The notes: generated by a model not told the origin, from the letters alone. A stretch of DNA of 64,000 nt from CAG-103 sp963627135 (GCA_963627135.1 CAVFZY010000008.1:62001-126000), one strand, 5' to 3'; numbered from the stretch's first letter, positions 7,744-16,589 are shown. Made by a program: numbers and translations.

Positions 7744-8598
7744 TCATGGCACTTGCGTATCCTTCTTTGCTGTTTCACTGACGATGGCGGAGCCGATGAT
7801 CAGCGCGGCACCTGCCATGCCGAGTACAGTGAGCCGCTCGTGCAGCAATGCGGCGGAGAGCAGCAGTGCAAACACTGGGTCGATGTAGCTCATCACAGCG
7901 ATGGACTGCGCTTTCAGATGCCGCATGCTGCCGAAGTACAGGGCGTAGGCGATCCCCGTGTGTGCGATGCCGACGAGCAGCACCATGCCGACGGCCGTGC
8001 CGCTGAGCGCGATTTGGGACGCGTCCTCCGTCATCAGCAGATAAGGGACCAGAATGATCGCGGCGGCGGCAAGCTGGATGATGGACTTTTCGTAGGCGTC
8101 TGCCACGACGATCTTTTTATTCAGGATCACGACGGCGGAATAGAGTGCGGCGGCGCCGAGGCCAAAGAGGATCCCGCGAATATCCTGCGTTTGCGGCCCG
8201 TTTCCGCCCGGAATGCCGGATACAAAGACCATGCCAACAATCGCTGTGAGCGCGCAGAGGAGCTTTCTGCGCGTGAGCTTTTCGCGGAATACCAGTGGCG
8301 AGAGCAGAATCACGATCGTCGGCTGCATGTAGTAGCACATGGTCGCCACCGCGACGGAGGTGGCGTTGTACGCTTCGAAGAGCAGCATCCAGTTCAGCCC
8401 CATGACTGCACCGGTCGCGGCCAGCAAAAGCAGCGTTTTGGCGCTCAGCTTTTGCAATTTTCCGCCTTTGATCAGAACCAGAAGGAGCAAAAATGCGCTG
8501 CCGAGCAGCCCACGGCAGAGGGCGAGCGCGGCGGAGAAGAGCGGGATGTACCTGCGGCAGATGCCCAGGGTGCCGAAGATCAGCATAGAGGCAATCAT
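7744..8598 (-). CDS. EamA-family drug/metabolite transporter
   Basis: A ten-helix DMT-superfamily transporter with two EamA repeats; the first starts MIASMLIFGTLGICRRYIP and the second begins near RGILFGLGAAALYSAVVIL. The start is uncertain: the open frame runs upstream to 8736, but the family N-terminus starts close to 8598. The only AGGAG is about 28 bases upstream of that ATG with no normal start codon in between, so a non-standard start near CGTTCC or a mutated start is possible. The family exports small metabolites or amino acids. The divergent neighbour is a GntR regulator, a plausible controller (inference). Confidence 0.8.
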   Translation of the reverse strand: MIASMLIFGTLGICRRYIPLFSAALALCRGLLGSAFLLLLVLIKGGKLQKLSAKTLLLLAATGAVMGLNWMLLFEAYNATSVAVATMCYYMQPTIVILLSPLVFREKLTRRKLLCALTAIVGMVFVSGIPGGNGPQTQDIRGILFGLGAAALYSAVVILNKKIVVADAYEKSIIQLAAAAIILVPYLLMTEDASQIALSGTAVGMVLLVGIAHTGIAYALYFGSMRHLKAQSIAVMSYIDPVFALLLSAALLHERLTVLGMAGAALIIGSAIVSETAKKDTQVP

Positions 8599-8700
8599 CG
8601 CCAGATAGGAACGAGTTTCTCTGTCTCCTGTGTATTTCGTTTTGCAGGGAGCTGTGCTAAAATATATGCATCCAATGATCTGTGAAGCGAGGTGTGAGCG

Positions 8701-9393
8701 ATGCTGAAAGACGCGCTGGACGCGCGCATGAAGCAAAATCCCTTTGCGCGGTTGGGCGACAGTGTCTATCAGGTGCTGTATGAAGCGATCATCGAGCTGC
8801 GCCTGACACCGGGGACCGTCCTTTCCGAAACGGCGCTTGCCAAGGAGCTGAATATCAGCCGCACGCCGATCCGCAATGCGTTCCTACGTCTGGCGGGAGA
8901 AGGGCTTCTGGAGCACGGCCACGGTCAGACGTTTGCCGTGGCCGGCTTCAAAAAAGGAGAGAGCCAACAGCTCATGGAGGCACGTATTCCGGTGGAGGCA
9001 CAAGCTGCGTATTGGGCGGCGGAGCGAATCCGTGCCAGTCAGCTTGCGGCGCTGGAAGCGCACGAGAGAGCCTTTTCCCGCACGCTTGACGCGTGGGACG
9101 TGCGCGCCATGGTGGCGGCGGACAATGCGTTTCATCAGACGATCGTCGATGCTGCCGGAAATCCATTTTTCTCGGAGCTCTACCGTCAGCTCACGCCGCG
9201 GGTCATCCACTATCGGAACTTCCTGTACAGCAAGACGCCGAGAGAGCAGCTCGCCGCATGCATGGCGGTGTCCGCACGGATACACCGCGCGGTCTATCAC
9301 GCCGTCCGGCTCGGCTTTGTGGACGAGGCGAAAGCGTGCATGGAGCGCGACATTGCGGGCATGGCCAGCATCATCGGCCTGTGGCAGGAATGA
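8701..9393 (+). CDS. GntR-family transcriptional regulator, FadR/FCD type
   Basis: The 230-residue protein has an N-terminal winged helix-turn-helix (about 18-82; ELNISRTPIRNAFLRL is the recognition region) and an all-helical FCD ligand-binding domain (about 90-220) with the metal/ligand residues of ADNAFHQTIVDAAGN and the later histidine in ARIHRAVYHAV. FCD regulators sense organic acids. The start follows GAGGTG. A promoter candidate TTTCGT (8635-8640)/TAAAAT (8658-8663) overlaps the upstream region of the divergent EamA gene, so autoregulation and control of the exporter are both plausible. Confidence 0.87.
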   Translation: MLKDALDARMKQNPFARLGDSVYQVLYEAIIELRLTPGTVLSETALAKELNISRTPIRNAFLRLAGEGLLEHGHGQTFAVAGFKKGESQQLMEARIPVEAQAAYWAAERIRASQLAALEAHERAFSRTLDAWDVRAMVAADNAFHQTIVDAAGNPFFSELYRQLTPRVIHYRNFLYSKTPREQLAACMAVSARIHRAVYHAVRLGFVDEAKACMERDIAGMASIIGLWQE

Positions 9394-9472
9394 CGGGCTT
9401 CGTTTGGCTGTCTGTGTTCATTTTAGAAACGGCTGCCCGGTGTGTCAAAAGAAAGCCCTACGCGGAAAAGCG

Positions 9473-9514
9473 ACCGGCTCCGTGTTCTGCCAAAAGTACG
9501 CGGAGCCGGTTTTC
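9473..9514 (+). terminator. Intrinsic terminator after the GntR gene
   Basis: CCGGCTCCG (9474-9482) pairs with CGGAGCCGG (9501-9509), followed by TTTTC. Confidence 0.65.
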
Positions 9515-9580
9515 TGCTGGCTTTCGTTCGCTCCCGGAAGCAGACGCCGCAGTCACAATTCTGATTTTGCAACATTCGGC

Positions 9581-9609
9581 TTGAATTCCTTGCGATTTGG
9601 TAGTATATT
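9581..9609 (+). promoter_or_regulatory. Promoter of the Rrf2 regulator gene
   Basis: TTGAAT (9581-9586) and TATATT (9604-9609) have 17-base spacing. A 20-base inverted repeat, CTGCACA(6)TGTGCAG at 9621-9640, follows in the leader and could be an operator or an RNA hairpin. Confidence 0.6.
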
Positions 9610-9657
9610 ATCCTTAGCATCTGCACACGCAGCTGTGCAGCAAGGAGGCAACGGATT

Positions 9658-10068
9658 ATGGTCATCTCAACCAAGGGCCGCTATGCGCTGCGCCTGATGA
9701 TCGACCTGGCGCAGCATTGCGACGAGGGCTTCATCTCGCTCAAGACCGTGTCGCAGCGGCAGGATGTGTCCCTGAAATATATGGAGGCGATTGCAGCGGC
9801 GCTCAACCGCGCGAACCTCGTCATCAGCCAGCGCGGCAAGGAGGGCGGCTACCGTCTGAGCCGGCCAGCGAGCGATATTACGGTCGCAGAGGTGCTGCAC
9901 AGCACCGAGGGCAGCATGGCCGCTGTGTCATGTCTCGACGCAGGGGAGAACGGGTGCGAGCGCGCGGCCCAGTGCCTAACGCTGCCGATGTGGAAAAAGC
10001 TCGACGCCGTCATGGACAACTACCTGTCCGGCGTGTCCGTGCAGGACCTGCTCGACGGCAAAGCATAA
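9658..10068 (+). CDS. Rrf2-family iron-sulfur-type transcriptional regulator (IscR-like)
   Basis: The 136-residue protein has the Rrf2 winged helix (1-80; VSLKYMEAIAAAL and RGKEGGYRLSRP are the recognition helix and wing). Cysteines at 92, 100 and 106 match the three [2Fe-2S] ligands of IscR-type regulators. The start is fixed by AAGGAGG at 9642-9648. It lies directly upstream of a cysteine desulfurase and a scaffold gene, so it very likely senses Fe-S status and controls them (known for the family, inferred here). A separate terminator and promoter follow, so it is a distinct transcription unit. Confidence 0.9.
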   Translation: MVISTKGRYALRLMIDLAQHCDEGFISLKTVSQRQDVSLKYMEAIAAALNRANLVISQRGKEGGYRLSRPASDITVAEVLHSTEGSMAAVSCLDAGENGCERAAQCLTLPMWKKLDAVMDNYLSGVSVQDLLDGKA

Positions 10069-10076
10069 GGGCACAA

Positions 10077-10119
10077 AATCGGGGAAAGAAGCAGGTTTTC
10101 TTTCCCCGATTAATTTTTT
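10077..10119 (+). terminator. Intrinsic terminator after the Rrf2 gene
   Basis: AATCGGGGAAAGA pairs with TCTTTCCCCGATT and is followed by AATTTTTT. Confidence 0.8.
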
Positions 10120-10129
10120 CAAATTCCTA

Positions 10130-10158
10130 TTGACAGCGCGGGAAATACATGGTATCAT
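10130..10158 (+). promoter_or_regulatory. Promoter of the nifS-nifU operon
   Basis: A perfect TTGACA (10130-10135) and TATCAT (10153-10158) are 17 bases apart, between the Rrf2 terminator and the desulfurase gene. An Rrf2 operator probably overlaps it, but I could not define one. Confidence 0.8.
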
Positions 10159-10203
10159 TTGCCCATAAAGCAAGTAGGAATTAAAAAAGGGAGGGACAGT
10201 CTC

Positions 10204-11394
10204 ATGCGCGTCTACGCAGACAATGCGGCAACCACAAAGCTATCCCCCGCCGCGAAGGAAGCCATGCTTCCGTACTTTGACGAGATCTATGGCAATCCCA
10301 GCACGCTCTACACCCTCGGGCAGGAGGCGGCCGAGCACCTGCTTGCCTGCCGCACCGAGATCGCGCAGCTGATCGGCGCTGCCGACCCGCGGGAGATCGT
10401 GTTCACCTCCGGCGGCAGCGAGGCCGATAATCAGGCCATCATCTCCGCCGCCAGAAACGGTGCCCGTAAGGGGAAAAAACACCTGATATCCACAAAGTTC
10501 GAGCACCATGCGGTGCTGCATACACTCGATAAGCTCCGTAAGGAAGGCTTTGACGTGACGCTGCTGGATGTGCACGAAAACGGCGTCATCCGCGTCGAGG
10601 ACGTGGCTGCGGCCATTCGGGAGGACACGGCGCTCGTGTCCGTCATGTTTGCCAACAATGAGATTGGCACCATCCAGCCCATCCAGGCCATCGGCGCGCT
10701 CTGCCGCGAGCGGGGCATCCCGCTGCACACGGACGCGGTGCAGGCTGTCGGCCACGTTCCCGTGAATGTGCAGGAGATGCACATCGACCTGCTCTCGTGC
10801 TCGGCGCACAAGTTTCACGGCCCGCGCGGTGTCGGCTTCCTGTACGCGAAGCGCGGCATCCCGCTCACGAACATCATTGAGGGCGGCGCGCAGGAGCGCG
10901 GCAAGCGCGGCGGCACGGAAAACACCCCCGCCATTGCCGGCATGGCTGCGGCGCTGCGTGAGGCGGTCGATCACATGGCCGAGAACACGGAGAAGGTCAC
11001 ACGCCTGCGCGAGACGCTGATCGCGGGCCTCTCGACCATCGAGCACGCCCGGCTCAACGGCGACCGCGACCGGCGCGTGCCCGGCACGGTGAACTTCTGC
11101 TTTGAGGGCATCGAGGGCGAGTCGCTGCTGCTCCTGCTCGACCGCAAGGGCATTGCCGCTTCGTCCGGCAGCGCCTGCACGTCCGGCTCGCTCGACCCCA
11201 GCCATGTGCTGCTGGCCATCGGCCTGCCGCACGAGGTGGCGCACGGCTCGCTGCGCCTGTCCGTGGGCGAATACAACACGGACGAGGAAATGGCATACAT
11301 CGTGGATAATGTCCGGCAGGTAGTCGCCTATCTGCGCAGCATCTCCCCGGTGTGGGACGAGCTGGAGACCGGTGCGCGCCCGCACCTGATTTGA
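10204..11394 (+). CDS. nifS: Cysteine desulfurase, NifS/IscS type
   Basis: The 396-residue PLP enzyme removes sulfur from L-cysteine for Fe-S cluster assembly. Visible are the N-terminal YADNAATT, the PLP lysine K203 in CSAHKFHGPRG, and the active-site cysteine C325 in SSGSACTSGS, which carries the persulfide. Length and motifs match class-I NifS/IscS. ATG 10204 follows GGGAGGG; the longer upstream frame lacks similarity. The IscU-type scaffold follows 28 bases later, giving the minimal two-gene assembly system common in Clostridia. Confidence 0.95.
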   Translation: MRVYADNAATTKLSPAAKEAMLPYFDEIYGNPSTLYTLGQEAAEHLLACRTEIAQLIGAADPREIVFTSGGSEADNQAIISAARNGARKGKKHLISTKFEHHAVLHTLDKLRKEGFDVTLLDVHENGVIRVEDVAAAIREDTALVSVMFANNEIGTIQPIQAIGALCRERGIPLHTDAVQAVGHVPVNVQEMHIDLLSCSAHKFHGPRGVGFLYAKRGIPLTNIIEGGAQERGKRGGTENTPAIAGMAAALREAVDHMAENTEKVTRLRETLIAGLSTIEHARLNGDRDRRVPGTVNFCFEGIEGESLLLLLDRKGIAASSGSACTSGSLDPSHVLLAIGLPHEVAHGSLRLSVGEYNTDEEMAYIVDNVRQVVAYLRSISPVWDELETGARPHLI

Positions 11395-11422
11395 CACAAA
11401 ACGATACAAAGGAGGCTTTCCT

Positions 11423-11854
11423 ATGGCGCTGTACAGCGAAAAGGTCATGGACCATTTTGAAAACCCCCGCAACGTCGGCAAGATGCCCGATGCCGACGGC
11501 ATCGGTGAAGTCGGCAACGCCAAGTGCGGCGATATCATGCGGATGTATATAAAGGTAAACGACGGAATCATCTCGGACGTGAAGTTCAACACGTTTGGCT
11601 GCGGCAGCGCGATCGCGTCCTCGTCGATGGCGACCGAGATGATCAAAGGCAAGCCCATCTCGGAGGCGCTGGCGCTGTCCAACAGGGCGGTCGTGGAAGC
11701 GCTCGACGGCCTGCCGGCCCAGAAGATCCACTGCTCCGTGCTCGCGGAGGAGGCGGTCAAGGCGGCCGTGAAGGACTACTACGATAAAAACGGCATCGCC
11801 TATGACGCTGCGCTCTTTGCAGAGCACGACTGTGCCGCCTGTCACGGCGGTTGA
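11423..11854 (+). CDS. nifU: Iron-sulfur cluster scaffold, NifU/IscU N-terminal type
   Basis: The 143-residue scaffold has the three conserved cysteines C35 (NAKCGD), C60 (FGCGSAIASSS) and C104 (KIHCSVLAEEA), with D37 next to the first. It receives sulfur from the upstream desulfurase and builds a transient [2Fe-2S] cluster. The C-terminal tail HDCAACHGG has two extra cysteines, seen in clostridial members. It starts after AAGGAGG and is the last gene of the operon. Confidence 0.94.
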   Translation: MALYSEKVMDHFENPRNVGKMPDADGIGEVGNAKCGDIMRMYIKVNDGIISDVKFNTFGCGSAIASSSMATEMIKGKPISEALALSNRAVVEALDGLPAQKIHCSVLAEEAVKAAVKDYYDKNGIAYDAALFAEHDCAACHGG

Positions 11855-11894
11855 TACCACCCGGCTACTTCTCTTCCCCCTTCTATGTTTTGCG

Positions 11895-11927
11895 GAAAGC
11901 ACCCGTCCATTTGGCCGGGTGCTTTCT
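11895..11927 (+). terminator. Terminator of the nifS-nifU operon
   Basis: GAAAGCACCCG pairs with CGGGTGCTTTC; the T-run is short. Confidence 0.6.
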
Positions 11928-11939
11928 GTATGCCGGGAT

Positions 11940-11983
11940 AAAAAACGCCCCCTGCAGGTTTCCCAGGAAGTCTGCAGAGGCGC
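11940..11983 (-). terminator. Terminator of rodA
   Basis: On the minus strand GCGCCTCTGCAG and CTGCAGGGGGCG form an imperfect stem followed by TTTTTT. Confidence 0.65.
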
Positions 11984-11989
11984 GGTGCG

Positions 11990-13132
11990 TCAGTAATAGA
12001 TGCTGTTTCGCTTTGGCCTTGGTCGGAAGTGGATGCCCGACACCATGCCGAGCGCGGCAAAGGTCGTGAACAGGGAAGAGCCGCCGTAGCTGAAAAACGG
12101 CAGCGTGATGCCGATGACGGGCGTAATGCCGATGCACATGCCGATGTTCTCAAACGTCTGGAACGTTAAAAACGCGGCCACGCCGAAGCACACGAGCGAG
12201 CCCATGTTGCTGCCCGAGCGGATGCCGACCATGACGCAGCGGATGATGACGATCAGCAGCAGCACGATGACGAGGATACAGGCGATCATGCCGAGCTCCT
12301 CACCGATGACGGCATAGATAAAGTCCGTGTGCTTACCGGCGAGGGCATTGGACTGGCTCTGCGTGCCATTGCCGAGGCCCGCACCGGTCCACTGGCCGGA
12401 AGCGAGCGCGATCTTGCTCTGGTGCGGCTGCCAGTTGATGCCGGTGTTCGTTGGGTCGATGCTGGAGTCGTAGGGCGCGAGAATGCGGTTTTTCTGATAG
12501 TCGTGCAGCACGAACTTCCACAGCAGCGGGATCATTGCGGCGATGGCCGCAAAGCCGATCGCAAACCAGTGCAGCGCGAAGCCGGCTGCAAAGAGCATCA
12601 CGAGGAAGATGAAGAAGAAGATCAGCGCCGAGCCAAGGTCGGACGACACGACGAGGATCAGTCCGAACAGCAGCACGAAATGACCCGCCAGCTGCGCGAC
12701 CGACCACACGGAGTTGAGGTCGTGGTATTCTTTTAAGTAGCTGATCTGCTTTGCCAGAATGACGATGAACGTGAGCTTGACGACCTCCGTCGGCTGAATG
12801 CCGATGCCGAAAAAGCGCAGCCAGCCGGTGTTGCCGGTGTTATCGCTCACGCCGAAGGGGATCAGCAGCAGCAGAAAGACCACGTTGAACGCGCACAGGA
12901 TCTGCCACTTGTCGGCCAGAATGTCCACGTCCAGCACGGTCATGACCACGAACGCGAAGACGCCGAGGATGAGCGACGCGCTCTGCACGATGACATACTT
13001 GGCCGAATGGTACGACGCCGTGGCGCTCGAGATGACGATGATGCCGAAAATGGCACAGATGAGGCCCATCACGAGCAGGAAGATGTCCGCCCGGTGAAAA
13101 AATTCCTTTGCGTAGGACATGGCTTTTTTCAT
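11990..13132 (-). CDS. rodA: SEDS peptidoglycan glycosyltransferase RodA
   Basis: The 380-residue membrane protein has ten or so helices and SEDS signatures: GIGIQPTEVVKL, the extracellular catalytic region around WQPHQSKIALASG and GKHTDFIYAVIGEELG, and the terminal LPFFSYGGSS. It polymerises glycan strands from lipid II for cell elongation together with a class-B PBP. It is more RodA-like than FtsW/SpoVE-like from the HTDFIYAVIGEE loop. AAGGAGG precedes ATG 13132. It is divergent from tsaE and shares its promoter region. Confidence 0.9.
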   Translation of the reverse strand: MKKAMSYAKEFFHRADIFLLVMGLICAIFGIIVISSATASYHSAKYVIVQSASLILGVFAFVVMTVLDVDILADKWQILCAFNVVFLLLLIPFGVSDNTGNTGWLRFFGIGIQPTEVVKLTFIVILAKQISYLKEYHDLNSVWSVAQLAGHFVLLFGLILVVSSDLGSALIFFFIFLVMLFAAGFALHWFAIGFAAIAAMIPLLWKFVLHDYQKNRILAPYDSSIDPTNTGINWQPHQSKIALASGQWTGAGLGNGTQSQSNALAGKHTDFIYAVIGEELGMIACILVIVLLLIVIIRCVMVGIRSGSNMGSLVCFGVAAFLTFQTFENIGMCIGITPVIGITLPFFSYGGSSLFTTFAALGMVSGIHFRPRPKRNSIYY

Positions 13133-13176
13133 GATGGCCTCCTTTCCGCCGCGGCGGCGTTTTGAAATCGGCGCTT

Positions 13177-13226
13177 ATTATATCACACAAAACGACTTTA
13201 CGCAACGGCCGAAACCGTGCTATAAT
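13177..13226. promoter_or_regulatory. Overlapping divergent promoters of rodA and tsaE
   Basis: For rodA (minus) TATAAT is at 13182-13177 with TTGCGT at 13205-13200, 17-base spacing. For tsaE (plus) TATAAT is at 13221-13226 with TTTACG at 13197-13202, 18-base spacing. The two -35 boxes overlap, so the promoters probably exclude one another. Confidence 0.65.
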
Positions 13227-13251
13227 ACTTCTTCAGAATCGGAGGGATACC

Positions 13252-13683
13252 ATGCAGGAATATCTGACCCACAGCGAAGCGGAGACCGAACAGGTCGGCG
13301 CGGAATTTGCGCGCGCCCTGCCGGACGGCAAGGTCGTGGCCATGTACGGCGAACTCGGCAGCGGCAAGACCGCCTTTGTGCGCGGCATGGCCCGCGGCAT
13401 GGGGCTGACGTGCCGCGTCTCGAGCCCGACGTTCACGATCGTGAATGAATATGAAGGCCCCCGCGAGCTGATCCATTTTGACATGTACCGGCTCGGCAGC
13501 GCGGACGAACTGTTCGACATCGGCTGGGAGGATTATGTTAACCGCGGTTCCGTCTGTGCCGTTGAGTGGAGCGAGAACGTGGAGGACGCTTTTTACGGCG
13601 ACGAGGTCGTGGTCCGGTTTGAAAAACTCGGCCCGACGACCCGGCGCATCACGATCAAGAAAGGGAGTGGGACATCATGCTGA
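13252..13683 (+). CDS. tsaE: tRNA t6A synthesis ATPase TsaE
   Basis: The 143-residue P-loop ATPase has Walker A GELGSGKT (33-40), switch-like SSPTFTIVNEY, and HFDMYRLGSADEL. It binds the TsaB-TsaD complex and is needed for turnover in making threonylcarbamoyl-adenosine at tRNA position 37. ATG 13252 follows GGAGGG. Its end overlaps the tsaB start by 7 bases, indicating translational coupling. Confidence 0.94.
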   Translation: MQEYLTHSEAETEQVGAEFARALPDGKVVAMYGELGSGKTAFVRGMARGMGLTCRVSSPTFTIVNEYEGPRELIHFDMYRLGSADELFDIGWEDYVNRGSVCAVEWSENVEDAFYGDEVVVRFEKLGPTTRRITIKKGSGTSC

Positions 13684-14387
13684 TCCTCGCACTGGAGTCC
13701 TCGGCCAAGGCGGCGTCGGTTGCCCTGTGCCGCGATGGGGTGCTCATTGCCCAGAGCCAGCAGTGCAGCGGTCTGACGCATAGCTGCACGCTGCTGCCGA
13801 TGGCAGAGCAGATGCTGAAAAATACCGACACCAGGCTTGCAGATGTTGATGCCGTCGCCGTTGCGCGCGGGCCGGGCTCGTTCACCGGCGTGCGCATCGG
13901 CGTGTCCACGGCCAAGGGGCTTGCTTGGGGCGCGCAGAAGCCCGCCATTGGCGTGCCGACGCTCGAGGCCATGGCGTATCACGGCCTCGCGGCGGGGGAG
14001 GGCGCGCTCGTGTGCGCGGCCATGGATGCCCGCCGCAGCCAGATCTACAATGCCCTGTTCGAGATCCGGGGCGGAAAACCGGTGCGTCTTTGTGAAGACC
14101 GCGCGATTTCGCTCGCGCAGTTGGGCGAAGAACTGGGGAAAATGCAGAAATCCGCTTTCCTGGTTGGCGACGGCGCGCAGTTGTGTTATAATACATGTTT
14201 GGACATGGGCATTCACGCCGTGCTGGCGCCGGGCAATCTGGTCAGCCAGAGCGCGTGGGGCGTGGCCATGGCCGCCTTCGGGCAGACGCCGGTCCCGGCG
14301 GAGGAACTGCTCCCGGTCTATCTGCGCCTGTCGCAGGCCGAGCGGGAACGCCAGGCACGGCTCGCAGCCCAGGCGGCACAGGAATGA
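13677..14387 (+). CDS. tsaB: tRNA t6A synthesis scaffold protein TsaB
   Basis: The 236-residue ASKHA-fold protein begins LILALESSAKAASVAL and has the conserved ARGPGSFTGVRIGVSTAKGL. It forms the heterodimer platform with TsaD. The typical next gene, rimI or tsaD, is absent; upp follows instead. tsaC lies elsewhere in the window at 35.7 kb as a fusion. Confidence 0.93.
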   Translation: MLILALESSAKAASVALCRDGVLIAQSQQCSGLTHSCTLLPMAEQMLKNTDTRLADVDAVAVARGPGSFTGVRIGVSTAKGLAWGAQKPAIGVPTLEAMAYHGLAAGEGALVCAAMDARRSQIYNALFEIRGGKPVRLCEDRAISLAQLGEELGKMQKSAFLVGDGAQLCYNTCLDMGIHAVLAPGNLVSQSAWGVAMAAFGQTPVPAEELLPVYLRLSQAERERQARLAAQAAQE

Positions 14388-14416
14388 AAAAATGAATCAA
14401 CAAAGGAGACGACGAG

Positions 14417-15046
14417 ATGAGTAATGTTCACGTTTTTGACCACCCGCTGATCCAGCACAAGCTCTCGATCCTGCGCGACAAGAACACCAGCGTCAAGGAA
14501 TTCCGGGAACTGATTTCCGAGATCGCCATGCTGATGTGCTTTGAGGCCACGCGCGACCTCCCGCTCGAGGAGATCGCCGTGGAGACCCCGGTCGCCACGG
14601 CGCACTGCCAGCACATTGCCGGCAAGAAGCTGGCTGTCGTGCCGATCCTCCGCGCCGGCCTCGGCATGGTCGACGGCATGGTCACCATGATGCCGAACGT
14701 CAAGGTCGGCCACATCGGCCTGTTCCGCGACCCGCAGACGCTCGAGCCCGTGAAGTATTACTTCAAGATGCCGCCCGATATTGCCGAGCGCGACGTCATC
14801 ATCGTCGATCCGATGCTCGCCACCGGCGGCAGCGCGTCCGCCGCGGTGCAGTTCATGAAGGAAGTCGGCTGCAAGCACATCAAGCTCATGTGCATCATCG
14901 CCGCCCCCGAGGGCGTAGCCGTGATGCAGAAGGAGCATCCGGATGTGGACATCTATGTCGCGGCGCTCGACGATCATCTCAACGAGCACGGTTACATCGT
15001 CCCCGGTCTGGGCGACGCCGGCGACCGCATCTTCGGCACCAAGTAA
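14417..15046 (+). CDS. upp: Uracil phosphoribosyltransferase
   Basis: The 209-residue enzyme makes UMP from uracil and PRPP. It has the Upp N-terminus HPLIQHKLSILRDKNTS, the PRPP-binding VDPMLATGGSA and a C-terminal GLGDAGDRIFGT uracil-binding tail. AAAGGAG precedes ATG 14417. It provides salvage of uracil imported by the uraA permease at 23.2 kb. Confidence 0.96.
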   Translation: MSNVHVFDHPLIQHKLSILRDKNTSVKEFRELISEIAMLMCFEATRDLPLEEIAVETPVATAHCQHIAGKKLAVVPILRAGLGMVDGMVTMMPNVKVGHIGLFRDPQTLEPVKYYFKMPPDIAERDVIIVDPMLATGGSASAAVQFMKEVGCKHIKLMCIIAAPEGVAVMQKEHPDVDIYVAALDDHLNEHGYIVPGLGDAGDRIFGTK

Positions 15047-15071
15047 TTCTCTCCTGTTGATCCGTAAAGCA

Positions 15072-15108
15072 AACACCCGGTATTGGCTCGCCAATACCGG
15101 GTGTTTTT
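15072..15108. terminator. Bidirectional terminator between upp and the ABC permease
   Basis: AACACCCGGTATTGGC pairs with CCAATACCGGGTGTT, then TTTTTG; a complementary A-run serves the minus-strand operon less well. Confidence 0.85.
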
Positions 15109-15116
15109 TGCTTTTT

Positions 15117-15899
15117 TTACTGCAGGTTCAGGTGCTTGCGCAGCATGCCGTGCGTGAGGAAGAAGAAGCCCACGCAGAACGCCAGCGCACCCGCGCAGGC
15201 ACAGCCGAGCACGAGCCAGAGTGCATGAAGTGTGCTCATGGTCAAATCGATCTGCCCGTAGGCCGCGCCGAAGATCAGCGTCAGCAGGATGCGCGTGCCG
15301 ATCCAGAGCACAAAGAAGAACACGACGGACATGAGCCCCTTGTTTTTCTTGAAGCTCTGGCCGATCGCCATGGCGGCGTAGGTCATCAGGCACAGGGCGA
15401 TGCCGCACAGGATCAGCAGCACGACCACCCCAGCAATGAACCAGCCGGCCTGCGCCTGTGTCATCGGGGCGCCGAACGTATAGGTAAACTGGAACCGGAT
15501 CGCGTCGCTGCTGCCTCTAAACCGGCCGGACAGAAGCAGACCCAGCACGTTCACGCCGAGCGTGCCGAGAAACCACACGGCCGAGACGATCAGCTTCGAG
15601 AAGATCAGCTCCGTCGTCGAGACCGGCAGCGTGAACATCAGGTAGCCCTCGTCCGTCATCAGGTTGCGGTAAAACCGCAGGATCATGAGCACGACCGTCG
15701 CCACGCCGGCGGCAATGAGCGCGAGCGTGAACACGAGCGACACGAGCATGCCGATGGCGTTGATCAGAAAACCGGTCTGATTTTCACACAGGCGGCTGAT
15801 CAGGTTCGTGAACAGGCCGAGCACCGGCACGGCCACATACAGCGGCAGCATGATGCGCGCCGTGGCGCGAAAATCCTGCTTTAAGAGTTTTCCTAGCAT
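15117..15899 (-). CDS. ABC transporter permease (YtrC/ABC-2-like)
   Basis: The 260-residue protein has six hydrophobic segments and the short charged N-terminus MLGKLLKQDFRAT typical of permeases partnered with YtrB-like ATPases. Residues near 85-100 (MTDEGYLMFTLPVST) match the conserved loop of this permease group. It overlaps the ATPase gene by 7 bases. Substrate is unknown; cell-envelope stress or antibiotic-related roles are known for the family. Confidence 0.82.
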   Translation of the reverse strand: MLGKLLKQDFRATARIMLPLYVAVPVLGLFTNLISRLCENQTGFLINAIGMLVSLVFTLALIAAGVATVVLMILRFYRNLMTDEGYLMFTLPVSTTELIFSKLIVSAVWFLGTLGVNVLGLLLSGRFRGSSDAIRFQFTYTFGAPMTQAQAGWFIAGVVVLLILCGIALCLMTYAAMAIGQSFKKNKGLMSVVFFFVLWIGTRILLTLIFGAAYGQIDLTMSTLHALWLVLGCACAGALAFCVGFFFLTHGMLRKHLNLQ

Positions 15900-16588
15900 C
15901 TGAATACCTCCCGGAACACAGCGTCCACCGATTTGCCCTCTTTGGCGCGCAGCTCGTCCGCCGACGACTGCAGCAGCAGATGGCCGCGGCTGAGAAACGC
16001 CACATCGTCGAGGATGTTTTCCACGTCCGCGATCAGGTGCGTCGAGATGACGACGGCGGCCTCGGGGTTGTAGTTGCTGATGATGGTGTTGAGAATGAAA
16101 TCGCGCGTCGCGGGGTCGACGCCGCCGATCGGCTCGTCGAGCAGGTAGAGCTTTGCCTTGCGGCTCATGACGAGGATGAGCTGCACCTTTTCGCGCGTGC
16201 CCTTCGACATCTGCTTGATCTGCTGCTTGGGCTGGATGCCGAGCCGCTGCATCATCTGCACGGCCGCGTCGCGGTCAAAATCATCGTAAAAATCGCCGAA
16301 AAACGCCAGCAGCTGCAGCGCCGTCATCCAGTCGGCGAAATACGTGCGCTCCGGCAGATAGGACACGATCTTCTTCGTCTCCCTGCACGGCACCATGCCG
16401 TCGATGAGAATTTCCCCGGCGTCCGGTGTGAGCAGGCCGTTGGCCAGCTTGATGAGCGTGCTCTTACCGCTGCCGTTCGGGCCGAGCAGGCCGACAATGT
16501 GCCCCGGCTCGACCGAGAGGTCCACGCGGTCGAGCGCCGGCTCCGCGCCGTAGCTCTTACACAGGCCCTTGCATTCAAGAATCGCCAT
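15893..16588 (-). CDS. ABC transporter ATP-binding protein (YtrB-like)
   Basis: The 231-residue ATPase has Walker A GPNGSGKS, a Q-loop region VSYLPER, a signature region QMSKGTREKVQL (a degenerate LSGGQ, as in YtrB relatives), Walker B LYLLDEPIGG and the switch histidine in VISTHLI. ATG 16588 follows AGGAGG; the longer open frame upstream is only out-of-frame overlap with the regulator. It is the middle gene of a regulator-ATPase-permease operon. Confidence 0.9.
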   Translation of the reverse strand: MAILECKGLCKSYGAEPALDRVDLSVEPGHIVGLLGPNGSGKSTLIKLANGLLTPDAGEILIDGMVPCRETKKIVSYLPERTYFADWMTALQLLAFFGDFYDDFDRDAAVQMMQRLGIQPKQQIKQMSKGTREKVQLILVMSRKAKLYLLDEPIGGVDPATRDFILNTIISNYNPEAAVVISTHLIADVENILDDVAFLSRGHLLLQSSADELRAKEGKSVDAVFREVFRC

Positions 16589-16589
16589 G

